Source: Natrinema salaciae
GTDB taxonomy: Archaea > Halobacteriota > Halobacteria > Halobacteriales > Natrialbaceae
Reading direction: 5' to 3'
DNA length: 64,000 nucleotides
Assembly: GCF_900110865.1 (NCBI RefSeq)
Contig: NZ_FOFD01000003.1
Span: 124,001-188,000 of the forward strand
The notes below the pieces were generated by a model. That model saw only the letters and a program-made list of their open reading frames with translations. It was not told the origin of the DNA and made no database searches. The stretch's first letter is position 1, and every line of letters starts with the position of its first letter. Shown piece by piece: positions 9,157 through 17,904 of this stretch. A program made the position numbers and the translations under genes.

Positions 9157-9576
9157 CTACCCGAGTCGGGCGGCGATCGGCCGCTCGAGCGATTCGAACT
9201 CGAGGAGGGATTCGAACGCGGCGCAGTTGACAGCCGGGCCGACGAGGCTCAGCGCGCGGTCGAAGCGGACGATATCGTGTTCCGCGAGCAGCGGGAGGTG
9301 TGTCTGGCACAGCGAGGTGTGGATCCGCTGGCGCAGCTGATGGATCGTCGTCCCGACCGTCGGATCGTGTTCGGCGTCGGCGAGTCGCCCGACCAGCGTG
9401 CGAACCGAAACCGGATCGTCGGCCGCGAGGACGCAGCGGAGCACTTCGCGTCGGCGGTCGTTGTCCAGCATGTCGCGGACGGTCTCGCGCGGGAGCGGCC
9501 GGCGCCCGATCGCACCGTCGTTACCGAGGTGAAACCGATCCGAGGTGGGCGCCGATCGTTCTGGATGGATCGTCAT
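9157..9576 (-). CDS. DUF7344-type winged-helix protein
   Basis: A 139-residue haloarchaeal protein. Its core (MLDNDRRREVLRCVLAADDPVSVRTLVGRLAD, about residues 36-67) is a winged-helix pattern typical of the DUF7344 family of presumed transcriptional regulators. The next part, IHQLRQRIHTSLCQTHLPLLAEHDIVRFD, reads as the recognition helix and wing. The ATG at base 9576 (MTIHPERS) is preferred to a GTG nine codons upstream. Its stop lies 11 bp from the stop of hisG, so the two genes are convergent. Target genes are unknown. Confidence 0.75.
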   Translation of the reverse strand: MTIHPERSAPTSDRFHLGNDGAIGRRPLPRETVRDMLDNDRRREVLRCVLAADDPVSVRTLVGRLADAEHDPTVGTTIHQLRQRIHTSLCQTHLPLLAEHDIVRFDRALSLVGPAVNCAAFESLLEFESLERPIAARLG

Positions 9577-9884
9577 GGGCACGTGACAGTCAGCGACGGA
9601 CACCCGGATAAACGCGAGCGGTCGTTTCGACGAATCGGGATCGATTCAGGCGAATCACGCCCGCTCGGCCGCGTTTGAACGATCGATAATCCGGTGAAAG
9701 CGGCGACGATTCGTGTCTCTATCGACGAATCGAACTGCGGCTCGAAGACGAAGCACAGTATTGAGTCGAGTAAGCCGATACTACCGGCGGCTGCCCGCGC
9801 CGATAGCCGAGGTCGATCACTGACCACACGCCTGTCGGCGGGCGAGGCAGTGGCGGCGAGTCGGTGAAACGAAAACGGACGGCG

Positions 9885-10445
9885 TTACTCGAGCAGGCCG
9901 AGGTCCTCGAGCCTGGAGACGATCTTGTCGACGGCGTGCTCGGCGTCTTCGGGCTTCTTCCCGCCGGTAATAACGAGTTTCCCGGAGCCGAAGAGCAGGG
10001 CGACGACCTCCGGTTCGTCGAGCCGATAGACGAGGCCGGGGAACTGCTCGGGCTCGTACTCGATGTTCTCGAGGCCGAGGCCGATGGCGATCGCGTTCAG
10101 GTTGAGGTTGCGGCCCAGATCGGCCGAGGTGACGATATTCTGGACGACGATCTCGGGGTCCTCGTTGACCTGGATCTGGAGTTCGCGGAGCTTGTCGAAG
10201 ACGATGCGCAGGCTCTCGTGAACGTCGTCGGTGCTCTTCGCGCCGGTACAGACGATCTTCCCCGATCGGAAGATCAGGGCGGCGGATTTTGGATTCTGGG
10301 TGCGGTAGACGAGACCGGGGAACTGTTCGGGGTCGTAGTCGGCCCCCTCGAGGTCCATCGCGACACTCTGGAGGTCGAGTTCCTGTCCGATACCGGTCGA
10401 CGCCACCACGTTTTCGATGTTGATGGTGTCCTTCGGGTCCGTCAT
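9885..10445 (-). CDS. tbp: TATA-box-binding protein
   Basis: A 186-residue TBP made of the two direct ~90-residue repeats of the saddle fold (INIENVVASTGIG... and VVQNIVTSADLG...). Each repeat carries the FPGLVYR motif and a GKIVCTGAKS / GKLVITGGKK strand-turn that contacts DNA. It recruits TFB and RNA polymerase at promoters. The C-terminus is short and acidic. Haloarchaea often have several TBPs; nothing here shows whether this is the main one. A strong TATA element sits about 28-35 bp before the ATG, implying a nearly leaderless transcript. Confidence 0.97.
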   Translation of the reverse strand: MTDPKDTINIENVVASTGIGQELDLQSVAMDLEGADYDPEQFPGLVYRTQNPKSAALIFRSGKIVCTGAKSTDDVHESLRIVFDKLRELQIQVNEDPEIVVQNIVTSADLGRNLNLNAIAIGLGLENIEYEPEQFPGLVYRLDEPEVVALLFGSGKLVITGGKKPEDAEHAVDKIVSRLEDLGLLE

Positions 10446-10472
10446 TAGTCGCTTAAAAAGACGTATTTAAGG

Positions 10473-10480
10473 TTTATAAA
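10473..10480 (-). promoter_or_regulatory. TATA box of tbp
   Basis: The palindromic octamer TTTATAAA lies 28-35 bp upstream of the tbp start codon, the expected distance for a leaderless haloarchaeal transcript. A second A/T run (TTAAATA on the coding strand) lies closer to the start. Basis: position and consensus only. Confidence 0.6.
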
Positions 10481-10621
10481 GGTTAGTACCGCCACCTGAT
10501 ATATCCGGTTTATACGATCCGCGCCGACCCCGGCGACGGCCGGTTTCCGGCGCGTGACGGGCCGCAGGTGTGATATTTGGTATCGGATCTGACCGCCCGG
10601 TTCGCGGAAAGCGGTAGGCTC

Positions 10622-11767
10622 ATGGCCGCCCCGAAGCGATCATCGACCGTGTATCTGCTCGAGTTGGGCGGCGAAGACGACGCGTTCGCGGCCCGGGAGG
10701 CGGCCAGTGCGGCGACCGGGATCCGCCGAATCGCCCCCGGGATCGCCGTCGCGAGGGGAATCGTCCCCGAACGCGTCCGCGGTCTCGCCTACACCCACCG
10801 CGCGAGCGAACTCCTCGGTCGGGGTGCGGCCGACCTCGAGAGCGCCCGCGCGGTGCTCGAAGCGGCGTCGATCGACCGCGAGGGATCGGTCGCGGTGCGG
10901 GCGACGGACGTCCACGGCTCGAGCGGTGTGAGTACCGAGCGGGCCGAGCGCGAACTCGGACAAATCCTGGTCGATCGTGGATTTCCCGTCGATCTCGAGG
11001 AGCCGGACCACCTCCTGCGGGTCGTCTTTTCGGCGGGCGTACTCGATGGCGACGCGAGCGGTGACGCGCTCGAGCCCGTCACAGACGACGGAGATGGCGG
11101 AGACGGCGGAGACGGCGGAGACGGGCCGGCGGGTGAGCAGGGCTCCGTCTGCGCGCTCGGCTGGCTCGCGGCCGAGAGCGTCCGCGATTTCGGCGCACGC
11201 GCACCGACGGACAAGCCGTTCTTCCAGCCGGGCAGCATGGATCCCCTGCTCGCGCGCGCCGTCGCGAACGTCGCGGGCGCTCGAACGGGAGCGACGATTC
11301 TGGACCCGATGTGTGGCACCGGCGGCGTGCTCGTCGAGGCCGGGCTCGTCGGGGCGGACGTGATCGGGACCGACGCGCAGGCGAAAATGGCGGCGGGTGC
11401 GCGGGAGAACCTGGCGCACTTCCTCGACGCCGAGAATCCCTCGCCGACCGGCGCGAATCGGGGCTCGTGGCACGTCGGCCGTGGCGACGCGACGCGGCTC
11501 CCGTTGACGGGCGATGCCGTCGACGGCGTGGTCTTCGACGCGCCCTACGGCCGGCAGTCGAAGATCGACACCCATCGGCTCGAGGACCTCGTTTCGGGTG
11601 CGCTCGCCGAAGCCCACCGGGTCGCGCCGCGTGCGGTCGTACTCGCGGATCGGTCCTGGGCGAGCGAGGCACGCGCGGCGGGGTGGGAACTCGAGTCGTC
11701 GTTCGAACGCCGAGTGCACCGGTCCCTGACGCGGTACGTGATGGTGCTCGAGCGGCGAACAGCGTAG
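10622..11767 (+). CDS. tRNA (guanine10-N2)-dimethyltransferase, Trm-G10 type
   Basis: A 381-residue SAM-dependent methyltransferase with an N-terminal THUMP-like RNA-binding region (about 1-155). The C-terminal Rossmann methyltransferase shows ILDPMCGTGGVLVEAGL (SAM motif I), GTDAQAKM, and the catalytic DAPYG (a variant of the N-methylase D/N-PP-Y motif). This family dimethylates G10 in tRNA. Between the domains is a Gly/Asp-rich low-complexity insert encoded by repeated GGAGACGGC units. The ATG at base 10622 (MAAPKRSSTVYLLEL) fits the family start better than an in-frame upstream start 15 codons earlier. It is transcribed away from tbp and shares that promoter region. Confidence 0.9.
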   Translation: MAAPKRSSTVYLLELGGEDDAFAAREAASAATGIRRIAPGIAVARGIVPERVRGLAYTHRASELLGRGAADLESARAVLEAASIDREGSVAVRATDVHGSSGVSTERAERELGQILVDRGFPVDLEEPDHLLRVVFSAGVLDGDASGDALEPVTDDGDGGDGGDGGDGPAGEQGSVCALGWLAAESVRDFGARAPTDKPFFQPGSMDPLLARAVANVAGARTGATILDPMCGTGGVLVEAGLVGADVIGTDAQAKMAAGARENLAHFLDAENPSPTGANRGSWHVGRGDATRLPLTGDAVDGVVFDAPYGRQSKIDTHRLEDLVSGALAEAHRVAPRAVVLADRSWASEARAAGWELESSFERRVHRSLTRYVMVLERRTA

Positions 11768-11985
11768 GGAGAACCCACGGCCGTACGCAGCTCAACCGCC
11801 CGTCCAGTTTGGCATCACCCCACGTCGATCCGTTCATATCGAGAGACAATAACGGTAATTTTCCGAGTTATATTCACAGAACAGTATAATTTGGGCGGGA
11901 AAGCGGTACTGAAATCGACACTTCGGCAGTCAGTTTTTTCAAGGCAGGGTTACCTCATTCGGTAGCTATCGATTTTTCGAGTTTC
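11768..11985. promoter_or_regulatory. A/T-rich promoter region of the histidine kinase
   Basis: The interval contains an A/T-rich stretch (about 11845-11895, with TTATATTCAC and AGTATAATTT) unlike the GC-rich flanks. It very probably contains the promoter for the downstream kinase, with a leader of some 80-100 bases. No operator repeat was recognised. Confidence 0.4.
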
Positions 11986-13821
11986 ATGTGGCAATACACA
12001 CCGTATTCCGTTCCGCTCGCCGCTGCAGCGATGGTCAGTGCGATCGCGACGGTGCTCGTCTGGCGACAGCGGGACAGCCGCGCGGACGTGTGGGGAGCAG
12101 TCGCACAGTGTATGGCCATCCTCTGGGCGCTGGTTCACCTCCTGTCGGTTTCGGGTGACACGCTCGCGTGGCAACGTTACTGGCTGTTGGCCTTTTTTCC
12201 CGTCCTCGCGATGACCATCACCAGCATGTTCTGTTTTACCCTCTACTTCACCGGTCGAGACGAGTGGTTTTCCTCCTGGCGAACGCGGTTGCTGTTCTCG
12301 TATCCGATCGCAACGGCCGTACTGAGCCTAACCAACGGGATTCACGAACTCGTGATCGTCGATCCGGCTCTCGAGTCACACGGCTCGTACGAAATCCTTC
12401 AGTACGGCTGGGGACCGGGATTCTACGCGTTCGCGGCGGTCTCGTACTCGATCGGCGTCGTCTATCTCAGCCTGCTGTTCCTCAAGGGCCTGCGTTCTCG
12501 GAACGTATACCGAAATCTCACCTTCCTTATTTTCGCATCGATCGCGTTCTTGACCGTCCTGACGGTGTTCTCGGCCACAAAGAAAAGCCCGTTCCCGCAT
12601 TTCATCCTGCATACGATCGGCTACCTCTTTATCGGCGTCGTGATGATCGCGGCGACGCTGAGCATGCGATTCATCCAGCAGCTCCCGGTCGATCGGTTCC
12701 TCTCGCCGTTCGGCAGTCGATTCGGGAGTCTCGTTCCGCTCGCACGCGATTTCGTTCTCGAAGAAATCGACAACGGCGTCGTCGTTCTCGATACGAACGG
12801 CCGGATCGTCGACATCAACACCACGGGAAAGCGCATGATCGGAACCGACCGCGCCGTCGGAAACCACGTGAGCGAGGTCGTCCACCACGATCGGATCGTC
12901 GACACCGGCGGCTTGGGAGGAATGCTGGACGGGACCCAACAGCTACACGCAGTGCAAGACGAACTCTGGATCGCGTCGCCGTCGGGAAAACGGTGTTACG
13001 AGGTCACGGTCTCGGAGCTTCCCGGCAACGACGGCGTGGCCGCAGGATACGTCGTTCTGCTCCACGACATCACCGACCAGAAACGACGGCAACAGGACCT
13101 CGAGCGGCAGAAAGCCGACCTCGAGACGCAGAAGACGAAACTGGAGCACCAGAACGAACAACTCGATCGGTTCGCAGGGATCGTCTCGCACGACCTTCGA
13201 AACCCGCTCAACGTCGCAAACGGCTACCTTGCAGACGTTTCGGACCGGACCGGCGACGACGGCGAAACCGTCACCATGGAAGCCACCACGGTCGAACACG
13301 TGACGGTATCGCTCGAGCGGATGGGTGACATCATCGACGATGCGCTCGCGCTGGCCAGACAGGGACGAGCGATCACCGAGTTCCAGGACGTGCGGCTGTC
13401 GACCGTCGCCCGTGAGGCCTGGACCAACGTCGACACGGGAGACGCGACGCTCGAACTCGATTGCGAGCGATCGATCCAGGCGGACCCGGATCGGCTACTC
13501 AACGTGTTCGAGAACCTCTTTCGAAACGCCGTCGAACACGGTTCCGTTGCATCCGAGAGCGAAGACCTCACCATCAGCGTCGGGTTCAGCGCGGACGGCG
13601 GCTTCTACGTCGAAGACGACGGAACCGGGATCCCGGCCGACCGGCGAAGCGATATTTTCGACCGCGGCTACACGACGAGCGAGGTCGGGACCGGCTTCGG
13701 GCTGACGATCGTGCGCGATATCGCCAGAGCCCACGGCTGGGAGGTCGCCGTGACCGACGGAGAAACGGGCGGAACGCGGTTCGAGTTCACCGGCCTCGAG
13801 GCGGCTCGCTCGGATGCGTAG
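11986..13821 (+). CDS. Sensor histidine kinase with N-terminal 7TM region and PAS domain
   Basis: A 611-residue membrane sensor kinase. The N-terminus (about 5-225) has seven predicted helices of the histidine-kinase 7TM type. A PAS domain follows at about 255-360 (GVVVLDTNGRIVDINTTGKRMIG), then a coiled coil (RRQQDLERQKADLETQKTKLEHQNEQL is the pattern, about 365-395). The HisKA helix carries the phospho-acceptor His402 in SHDLRNPLN. The HATPase domain (about 495-605) has an N box (NLFRNAVEHG), a G1-type EDDGTGIP and GTGFGLTIV. It should autophosphorylate in response to a membrane or small-molecule signal. No response regulator is adjacent, so its partner is encoded elsewhere. Only ATG and domain integrity set the start. 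Confidence 0.92.
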   Translation: MWQYTPYSVPLAAAAMVSAIATVLVWRQRDSRADVWGAVAQCMAILWALVHLLSVSGDTLAWQRYWLLAFFPVLAMTITSMFCFTLYFTGRDEWFSSWRTRLLFSYPIATAVLSLTNGIHELVIVDPALESHGSYEILQYGWGPGFYAFAAVSYSIGVVYLSLLFLKGLRSRNVYRNLTFLIFASIAFLTVLTVFSATKKSPFPHFILHTIGYLFIGVVMIAATLSMRFIQQLPVDRFLSPFGSRFGSLVPLARDFVLEEIDNGVVVLDTNGRIVDINTTGKRMIGTDRAVGNHVSEVVHHDRIVDTGGLGGMLDGTQQLHAVQDELWIASPSGKRCYEVTVSELPGNDGVAAGYVVLLHDITDQKRRQQDLERQKADLETQKTKLEHQNEQLDRFAGIVSHDLRNPLNVANGYLADVSDRTGDDGETVTMEATTVEHVTVSLERMGDIIDDALALARQGRAITEFQDVRLSTVAREAWTNVDTGDATLELDCERSIQADPDRLLNVFENLFRNAVEHGSVASESEDLTISVGFSADGGFYVEDDGTGIPADRRSDIFDRGYTTSEVGTGFGLTIVRDIARAHGWEVAVTDGETGGTRFEFTGLEAARSDA

Positions 13822-13892
13822 TCCGAAATTTCCGCTGCGACCAGCAGCGTCGCCCCGATCTTCGGCGAGATCGCTCCACGTGTTACGGACTG

Positions 13893-14292
13893 GTGGCCGC
13901 CATCGTCGTCGGCGTGGCGTACCGACCGCTCAGAGACGCAGCCGGGGTCGGGGAACGTGTGCGGACGATCAGTGAGGTTGGCGTCCTGTGTCTCTGGCTC
14001 GGCTACCGCGTTTATACTCTCCGGAACGAGAGCTCGAACCAACGGGACGTGGTTCGACCGCAAGCTGCTGGTCTCGGTCGTCGCTGGAGCCCTGTTCGGA
14101 GTCGCGCTGCTCGGTTCACCGTCTGTCTCACCGCCGCCCCGTGTGTTCGGCGCTGTTCTCGTGGCCGTCGGGATCGTCATCGACGGACTCGGCGTAACCG
14201 GGTTCGGAACGGACGATCGGCTTGGGGCTATCGACACCGGCGTGAGGTGTCTCGTCGTCGGTTCCCTCTGGGCGTCAGTCCGGACGAGCTAG
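13893..14292 (+). pseudogene. Small multi-pass membrane protein, apparently frameshifted
   Basis: Two overlapping reading frames each encode one half of what looks like a single 130-residue membrane protein. The upstream frame gives VAAIVVGVAYRPLRDAAG and VGVLCLWLGYRVYTLRNE. The downstream frame, offset by one base, gives TWFDRKLLVSVVAGALFGVALLG, RVFGAVLVAVGIVIDGLG and RCLVVGSLWASVRTS. Hydrophobicity and codon quality pass from the first to the second frame between about 14,030 and 14,055, so one indel would restore a continuous three- or four-helix protein. This could be a true pseudogene or a base-calling error. Alternatively only the second frame (from a GTG at 13,957) is translated. Confidence 0.42.
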
Positions 14293-14368
14293 CCGCGCTC
14301 GAGTGCGTTCTCCCGGCCTCCATCCGCGTGAGAAATCAGTGCGGTCCGCCACCCGTTGCGACGACGAT

Positions 14369-15373
14369 TCAGGCGTCCCGGCCCAGTTCAGCCAGTAGAT
14401 GCGAGAGGTGAATTCGGTCGCTCGTGCCCTCGTGCAGCTCGAAGTCGATGTCCGCGGCGAGCCGGTGAAGACGAGCGAGCCGCCGGCCCTGATAGCGCTT
14501 GCGAGCGATGCGGAGGATCTCGTCGAGCACCTCCCCGCCATCCAACCCCTCGTCGACGAGGAGGTCGTCCAGCGTCGATCGGGCGTCGGTAAACTCGCCG
14601 GCTTCGGCGTCGTCTAACATCGACTCGATCTCGTCGTCGAGGCCGACCTCGCCGAGGGTGTCGTAGGCCGCGCTCATCGTGAGTTCGCCCTCGTCCTCGA
14701 CGGTCGTCTGGGCCGCCAGGATCGCCTGCCGGAGGTTGCCGTTCGCGTAGCCCGCGACGAACTCGAGGCCGTCGGCGTCGTAGTCGACGCCCTCGGCCTC
14801 GACGATCCGCTCGAGGACGGTCACGATCTCCTCGCTGGTCGGCGAGGGGAAGGAGACGGGGAAACACCGCGAGCGGATCGGCGGGATGAGTTTGGTCGGT
14901 TGCCGCGTGGCGACGAGAAACTGGGTCGTCCGGTGGTGTTGTTCCATGATCCGCCGCAGCGCCTGCTGGAAGTCCTCGCGAACGTCCTCGGCGTTGTCGA
15001 GCAGTATCGTCGTGTACCCGCCCGAAACGGGCGCGTAGCTCGCGGACTCCTTGAGGACGTGGTTGATCATGTCACGCTTGGACATCGACGAGCGGCCGAC
15101 GAGGAAGTGCTCGAACCGGGGGTCGTTCTTGATCTCCGTCTTGGTCCGACTGAAGAAGTCGGCGACGTTGATCTCGACGAAGTCGTTGTCCGGATCCGCG
15201 TGCGCCTCGCGAGCCAACGCGCGCGCCGCCGCCGTCTTCCCGCTTCCCGGCGGCCCCTGCAGGAGGAGGTTGATCGGCTCCTCGACGGCCCGCTGTAAGT
15301 ACTCGCGAGCGTCGTCCTGTGGCAACTCGGCCAGCTCCGGGGCGTGGGTTTCGGTCCACAGCGGCGCGTCCAT
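14369..15373 (-). CDS. rfcC: Replication factor C small-subunit-type AAA+ ATPase (RfcC-like)
   Basis: A 334-residue clamp-loader subunit. It shows Walker A GPPGSGKT at residues 40-47, the arginine-finger/sensor motif IRSRC (about 166-170) typical of RFC small subunits, and the C-terminal collar helices. It loads the PCNA sliding clamp with other RFC subunits. Walker B is ILLDNAED, where small subunits normally have LDEAD; Asn replaces the catalytic Glu position. A haloarchaeal third RFC subunit (RfcC) of this divergent kind is known, and the change suggests reduced or absent ATP hydrolysis in this subunit. It stands alone; the start MDAPLWTETHAPEL matches the family. Confidence 0.85.
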   Translation of the reverse strand: MDAPLWTETHAPELAELPQDDAREYLQRAVEEPINLLLQGPPGSGKTAAARALAREAHADPDNDFVEINVADFFSRTKTEIKNDPRFEHFLVGRSSMSKRDMINHVLKESASYAPVSGGYTTILLDNAEDVREDFQQALRRIMEQHHRTTQFLVATRQPTKLIPPIRSRCFPVSFPSPTSEEIVTVLERIVEAEGVDYDADGLEFVAGYANGNLRQAILAAQTTVEDEGELTMSAAYDTLGEVGLDDEIESMLDDAEAGEFTDARSTLDDLLVDEGLDGGEVLDEILRIARKRYQGRRLARLHRLAADIDFELHEGTSDRIHLSHLLAELGRDA

Positions 15374-15412
15374 CGCCAGCGAGTAGGTGCGGGCCGGGTA
15401 AGAATCGGTCGG

Positions 15413-16522
15413 TTACTCGCCGCCGGACTCGTTTCCGCCGCCGCCGTCGCCCGCGTCCGCGAGCGTGAACGTCGTTTCCACCGGCTCGCCGTCGCGTTCG
15501 ATCGGCGACGCCGTCTCGGCGTCCGCCGGATCGCCGGCGTAGAGGGCCGCCGTCAGCTCGGCGTCCGCACCGACGTCGGCGTCGGCCGCGAGATCGACGG
15601 TGACGTTCTCGTGTTCGCCGGGCTCGAGTTCGCCGCTGGTTCCGATCACCGATCCGTTCTGCTCGACGGCGACGAATCCCCGCTCGGGAATCGCGGCGGC
15701 GACCGTCACGCGCTCCGCGCCGGCCTCGGTCACCGAAACGCTCGGATCGGTGTGGAACTCGAGGTCGATCGCCGCGACCGCACCGTCGCCGTCGGTGTAG
15801 ACGCCGATCGTCCGATTACCGGGCGGCGCGCCGCTCGTGTCCGTCTCGAAGGACACGGTCCGGGACTCGCCGCCCTCGAGTTCCAGCACCTGCCGCTCGA
15901 AGACGGCCCCGTCGATGCGGACCGTCACCGACTGCTGGGTCTGGAACTCCGTCGGATTGCGGATCGTCGCGTTCACCCGTATCGTCTCGTTGGTCGTCGC
16001 CGTCTCCGGTGCGTCGATCGATTCGACGGCGAACGAATCGCTCAGAGCGTCCTCCTCGGTCGTCGTCACCGTCGCGGTGTCGCTCACCGGGAACCCGTCC
16101 TCGAGGTACGGACGGTCCTCCTCGCCGTCGGTCTCGCCGTAGGCGAAGCCGTCCTCGTCCGCGGTGTCCTGGTGGACGGTCGCGGTCAGCTGCCCGACGA
16201 GTTCGCGAGTCGAGTCGTCCTCGCGCTCGACGGTCACGTTCTCGTGGGTCCCCGCCTCGAGACGCTCGGAGACGGCCAGCGGTTCGTCACCGCCGTCGGT
16301 GATGACGACGTAGCCGCCGTCGGAGAGGGAGACGTCTCGAATCGTGACGTTGGTCCCGTCGCCCTGCTGGTCTTCGAACGTGATCGAGGCTTCGGGGTCC
16401 TCGTCGACCCCGAAGATCGCCGGGGCCTGGCCGACGACGATGCCGGCGGCGAGCACGATCACGATCGCGATCAGGATCGCGACGATCCGCTTGAGCGTGC
16501 CGAACGTCAATCTCGAACTCAT
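15413..16522 (-). CDS. Membrane-anchored surface protein with two DUF7282 domains
   Basis: A 369-residue protein with one N-terminal membrane helix (about 11-33, IVAILIAIVIVLAAGIVVG) that acts as an uncleaved anchor. The rest is extracellular. Two related beta domains of the haloarchaeal DUF7282 type lie at about 45-135 and 255-350; each has the pattern VTI..VSLSDGGYVVI and an ...LEAGTHENVTV / LEPGEHENVTV loop. Between them is a CARDB/adhesion-like segment (about 155-250, NETIRVNATIRNPTEF, ESRTVSFETD). The C-terminus is Gly/acidic. Surface binding or cell-envelope structure is inferred. It follows the RFC-like gene on the same strand with a 39-bp gap between them. Confidence 0.75.
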   Translation of the reverse strand: MSSRLTFGTLKRIVAILIAIVIVLAAGIVVGQAPAIFGVDEDPEASITFEDQQGDGTNVTIRDVSLSDGGYVVITDGGDEPLAVSERLEAGTHENVTVEREDDSTRELVGQLTATVHQDTADEDGFAYGETDGEEDRPYLEDGFPVSDTATVTTTEEDALSDSFAVESIDAPETATTNETIRVNATIRNPTEFQTQQSVTVRIDGAVFERQVLELEGGESRTVSFETDTSGAPPGNRTIGVYTDGDGAVAAIDLEFHTDPSVSVTEAGAERVTVAAAIPERGFVAVEQNGSVIGTSGELEPGEHENVTVDLAADADVGADAELTAALYAGDPADAETASPIERDGEPVETTFTLADAGDGGGGNESGGE

Positions 16523-16880
16523 TGGGGGGGTGCGTCGTCACCGGATTCGTGCTCGATAGACGTAAAACGCGCAGTCCGTTCGCAGATTGCGGACCGTTCC
16601 GGGACGCTTTACGCGAATAGTCGGCGGTTACGACAGGTCACGCGCCCCGTTTATCGTCCGAGACGGACGGTGGGTCGAACTGAACGACGCCTGCGACGGG
16701 GATCGGTGGTGTTCCCGCCCTCGATTTCGCTGTGGGGAACGGGCCGCTCGAGACGCCGCGGCGACCGGCACTGGACGGCAGTCGCGACGATTCCCACGCG
16801 CTGGGTCCGGGACCGAGCCCGTCACACCGACCTCGAGCGATTCGAAGCCGGTTTAGTCGCGGCCCGCGGAGGCTTCATCG
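16523..16880. other. Intergenic region upstream of ribonuclease Z
   Basis: About 360 bp between divergent genes. GC content is like the flanks, no conserved reading frame is visible, and I found no tRNA, repeat or clear TATA box. Confidence 0.35.
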
Positions 16881-17807
16881 ATGCCACTGCGCGTGACGTT
16901 TCTGGGGACGGCCGGGGCGATTCCGACGACGGAGCGGAATCCGAGCAGCATCTTCGTCGCACGCGACGGCGAGGGACTGCTGTTCGACGCCGGCGAGGGA
17001 ACCCAGCGGCAGATGATGCGGTTCGGGACGGGCTTTTCCGTCTCGCAGCTGTTCGTCACGCACCTCCACGGCGACCACGTCTTCGGAATTCCGGGCCTAC
17101 TCCAGACGATGGCCTTCAACGACCGCGCGGAGCCGCTGACGATCCACGCCCCCCACGATACGCGCCGCCAGCTGAAGGGACTGGTGAACGCCCTCGGAAA
17201 CCGACCGTCGTTTCCCGTGCGAATCAACGAGGTCGGCGACGGAACCGTCGCCTACCGCGCCGACGACTACGAAGTCCGCGCGTTCGCGACCGACCACGAC
17301 ACCCGTTCGGTCGGCTACGCACTCGTCGAGGACGACCGCAAGGGACGGTTCGACCGCGAGCGGGCGGAGGAACTCGGCGTCCCCGTCGGGCCGAAGTTCT
17401 CGCGGCTCCACGAGGGCGAGTCCGTCGAACTCGAGGACGGCACCGTCGTCGATCCTGAGCAGGTCGTCGGCGAACCCCGACCAGGCCGGACGATCGTCTA
17501 CACCGGTGACACGCGCCCCGCGGAGGCGACGATCGAGGCCGCCGAGGACCCCGACCTGCTGATTCACGACGCGACGTTCGCCGACGACCGCGCCGAGCGC
17601 GCCGCCGACACCGCCCATTCGACGGCCCGCCAGGCCGCCGAGATCGCGAACCGGGCCGGCGCGGACCGACTCGCGCTGATGCATCTCTCCTCGCGCTACG
17701 CCGGACACACCGCGGCACACGAGGAAGAGGCCGCGGACGTGTTCGACGGCGAGACGTTCGTTCCCGACGACGGCCAAGAACTCGAGATTCCGTACCCGGA
17801 CGGCTGA
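16881..17807 (+). CDS. rnz: Ribonuclease Z (tRNA 3' endonuclease)
   Basis: A 308-residue metallo-beta-lactamase-fold endonuclease that removes the 3' trailer from tRNA precursors. It has the RNase Z start LRVTFLGTAGAIPT, the zinc motif THLHGDH (His61, His63, Asp65, His66), the later metal ligands in VYTGDTRP and HSTARQAAEIA, and the C-terminal LMHLSSRY. Length matches the short prokaryotic form. It is the last housekeeping gene before the carbohydrate-enzyme island, and faces toward it, so its 3' end converges with the pectin lyase gene. Confidence 0.96.
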   Translation: MPLRVTFLGTAGAIPTTERNPSSIFVARDGEGLLFDAGEGTQRQMMRFGTGFSVSQLFVTHLHGDHVFGIPGLLQTMAFNDRAEPLTIHAPHDTRRQLKGLVNALGNRPSFPVRINEVGDGTVAYRADDYEVRAFATDHDTRSVGYALVEDDRKGRFDRERAEELGVPVGPKFSRLHEGESVELEDGTVVDPEQVVGEPRPGRTIVYTGDTRPAEATIEAAEDPDLLIHDATFADDRAERAADTAHSTARQAAEIANRAGADRLALMHLSSRYAGHTAAHEEEAADVFDGETFVPDDGQELEIPYPDG

Positions 17808-17904
17808 TCGGCGTTCGCGACTCGGTCTCGGCCCCGGTTCGACTGCAACCGTCGCCCCGAAACGCGGCCGTCGCGTTGCGTGCTCGGCAGTACTACCGAT
17901 CGAT

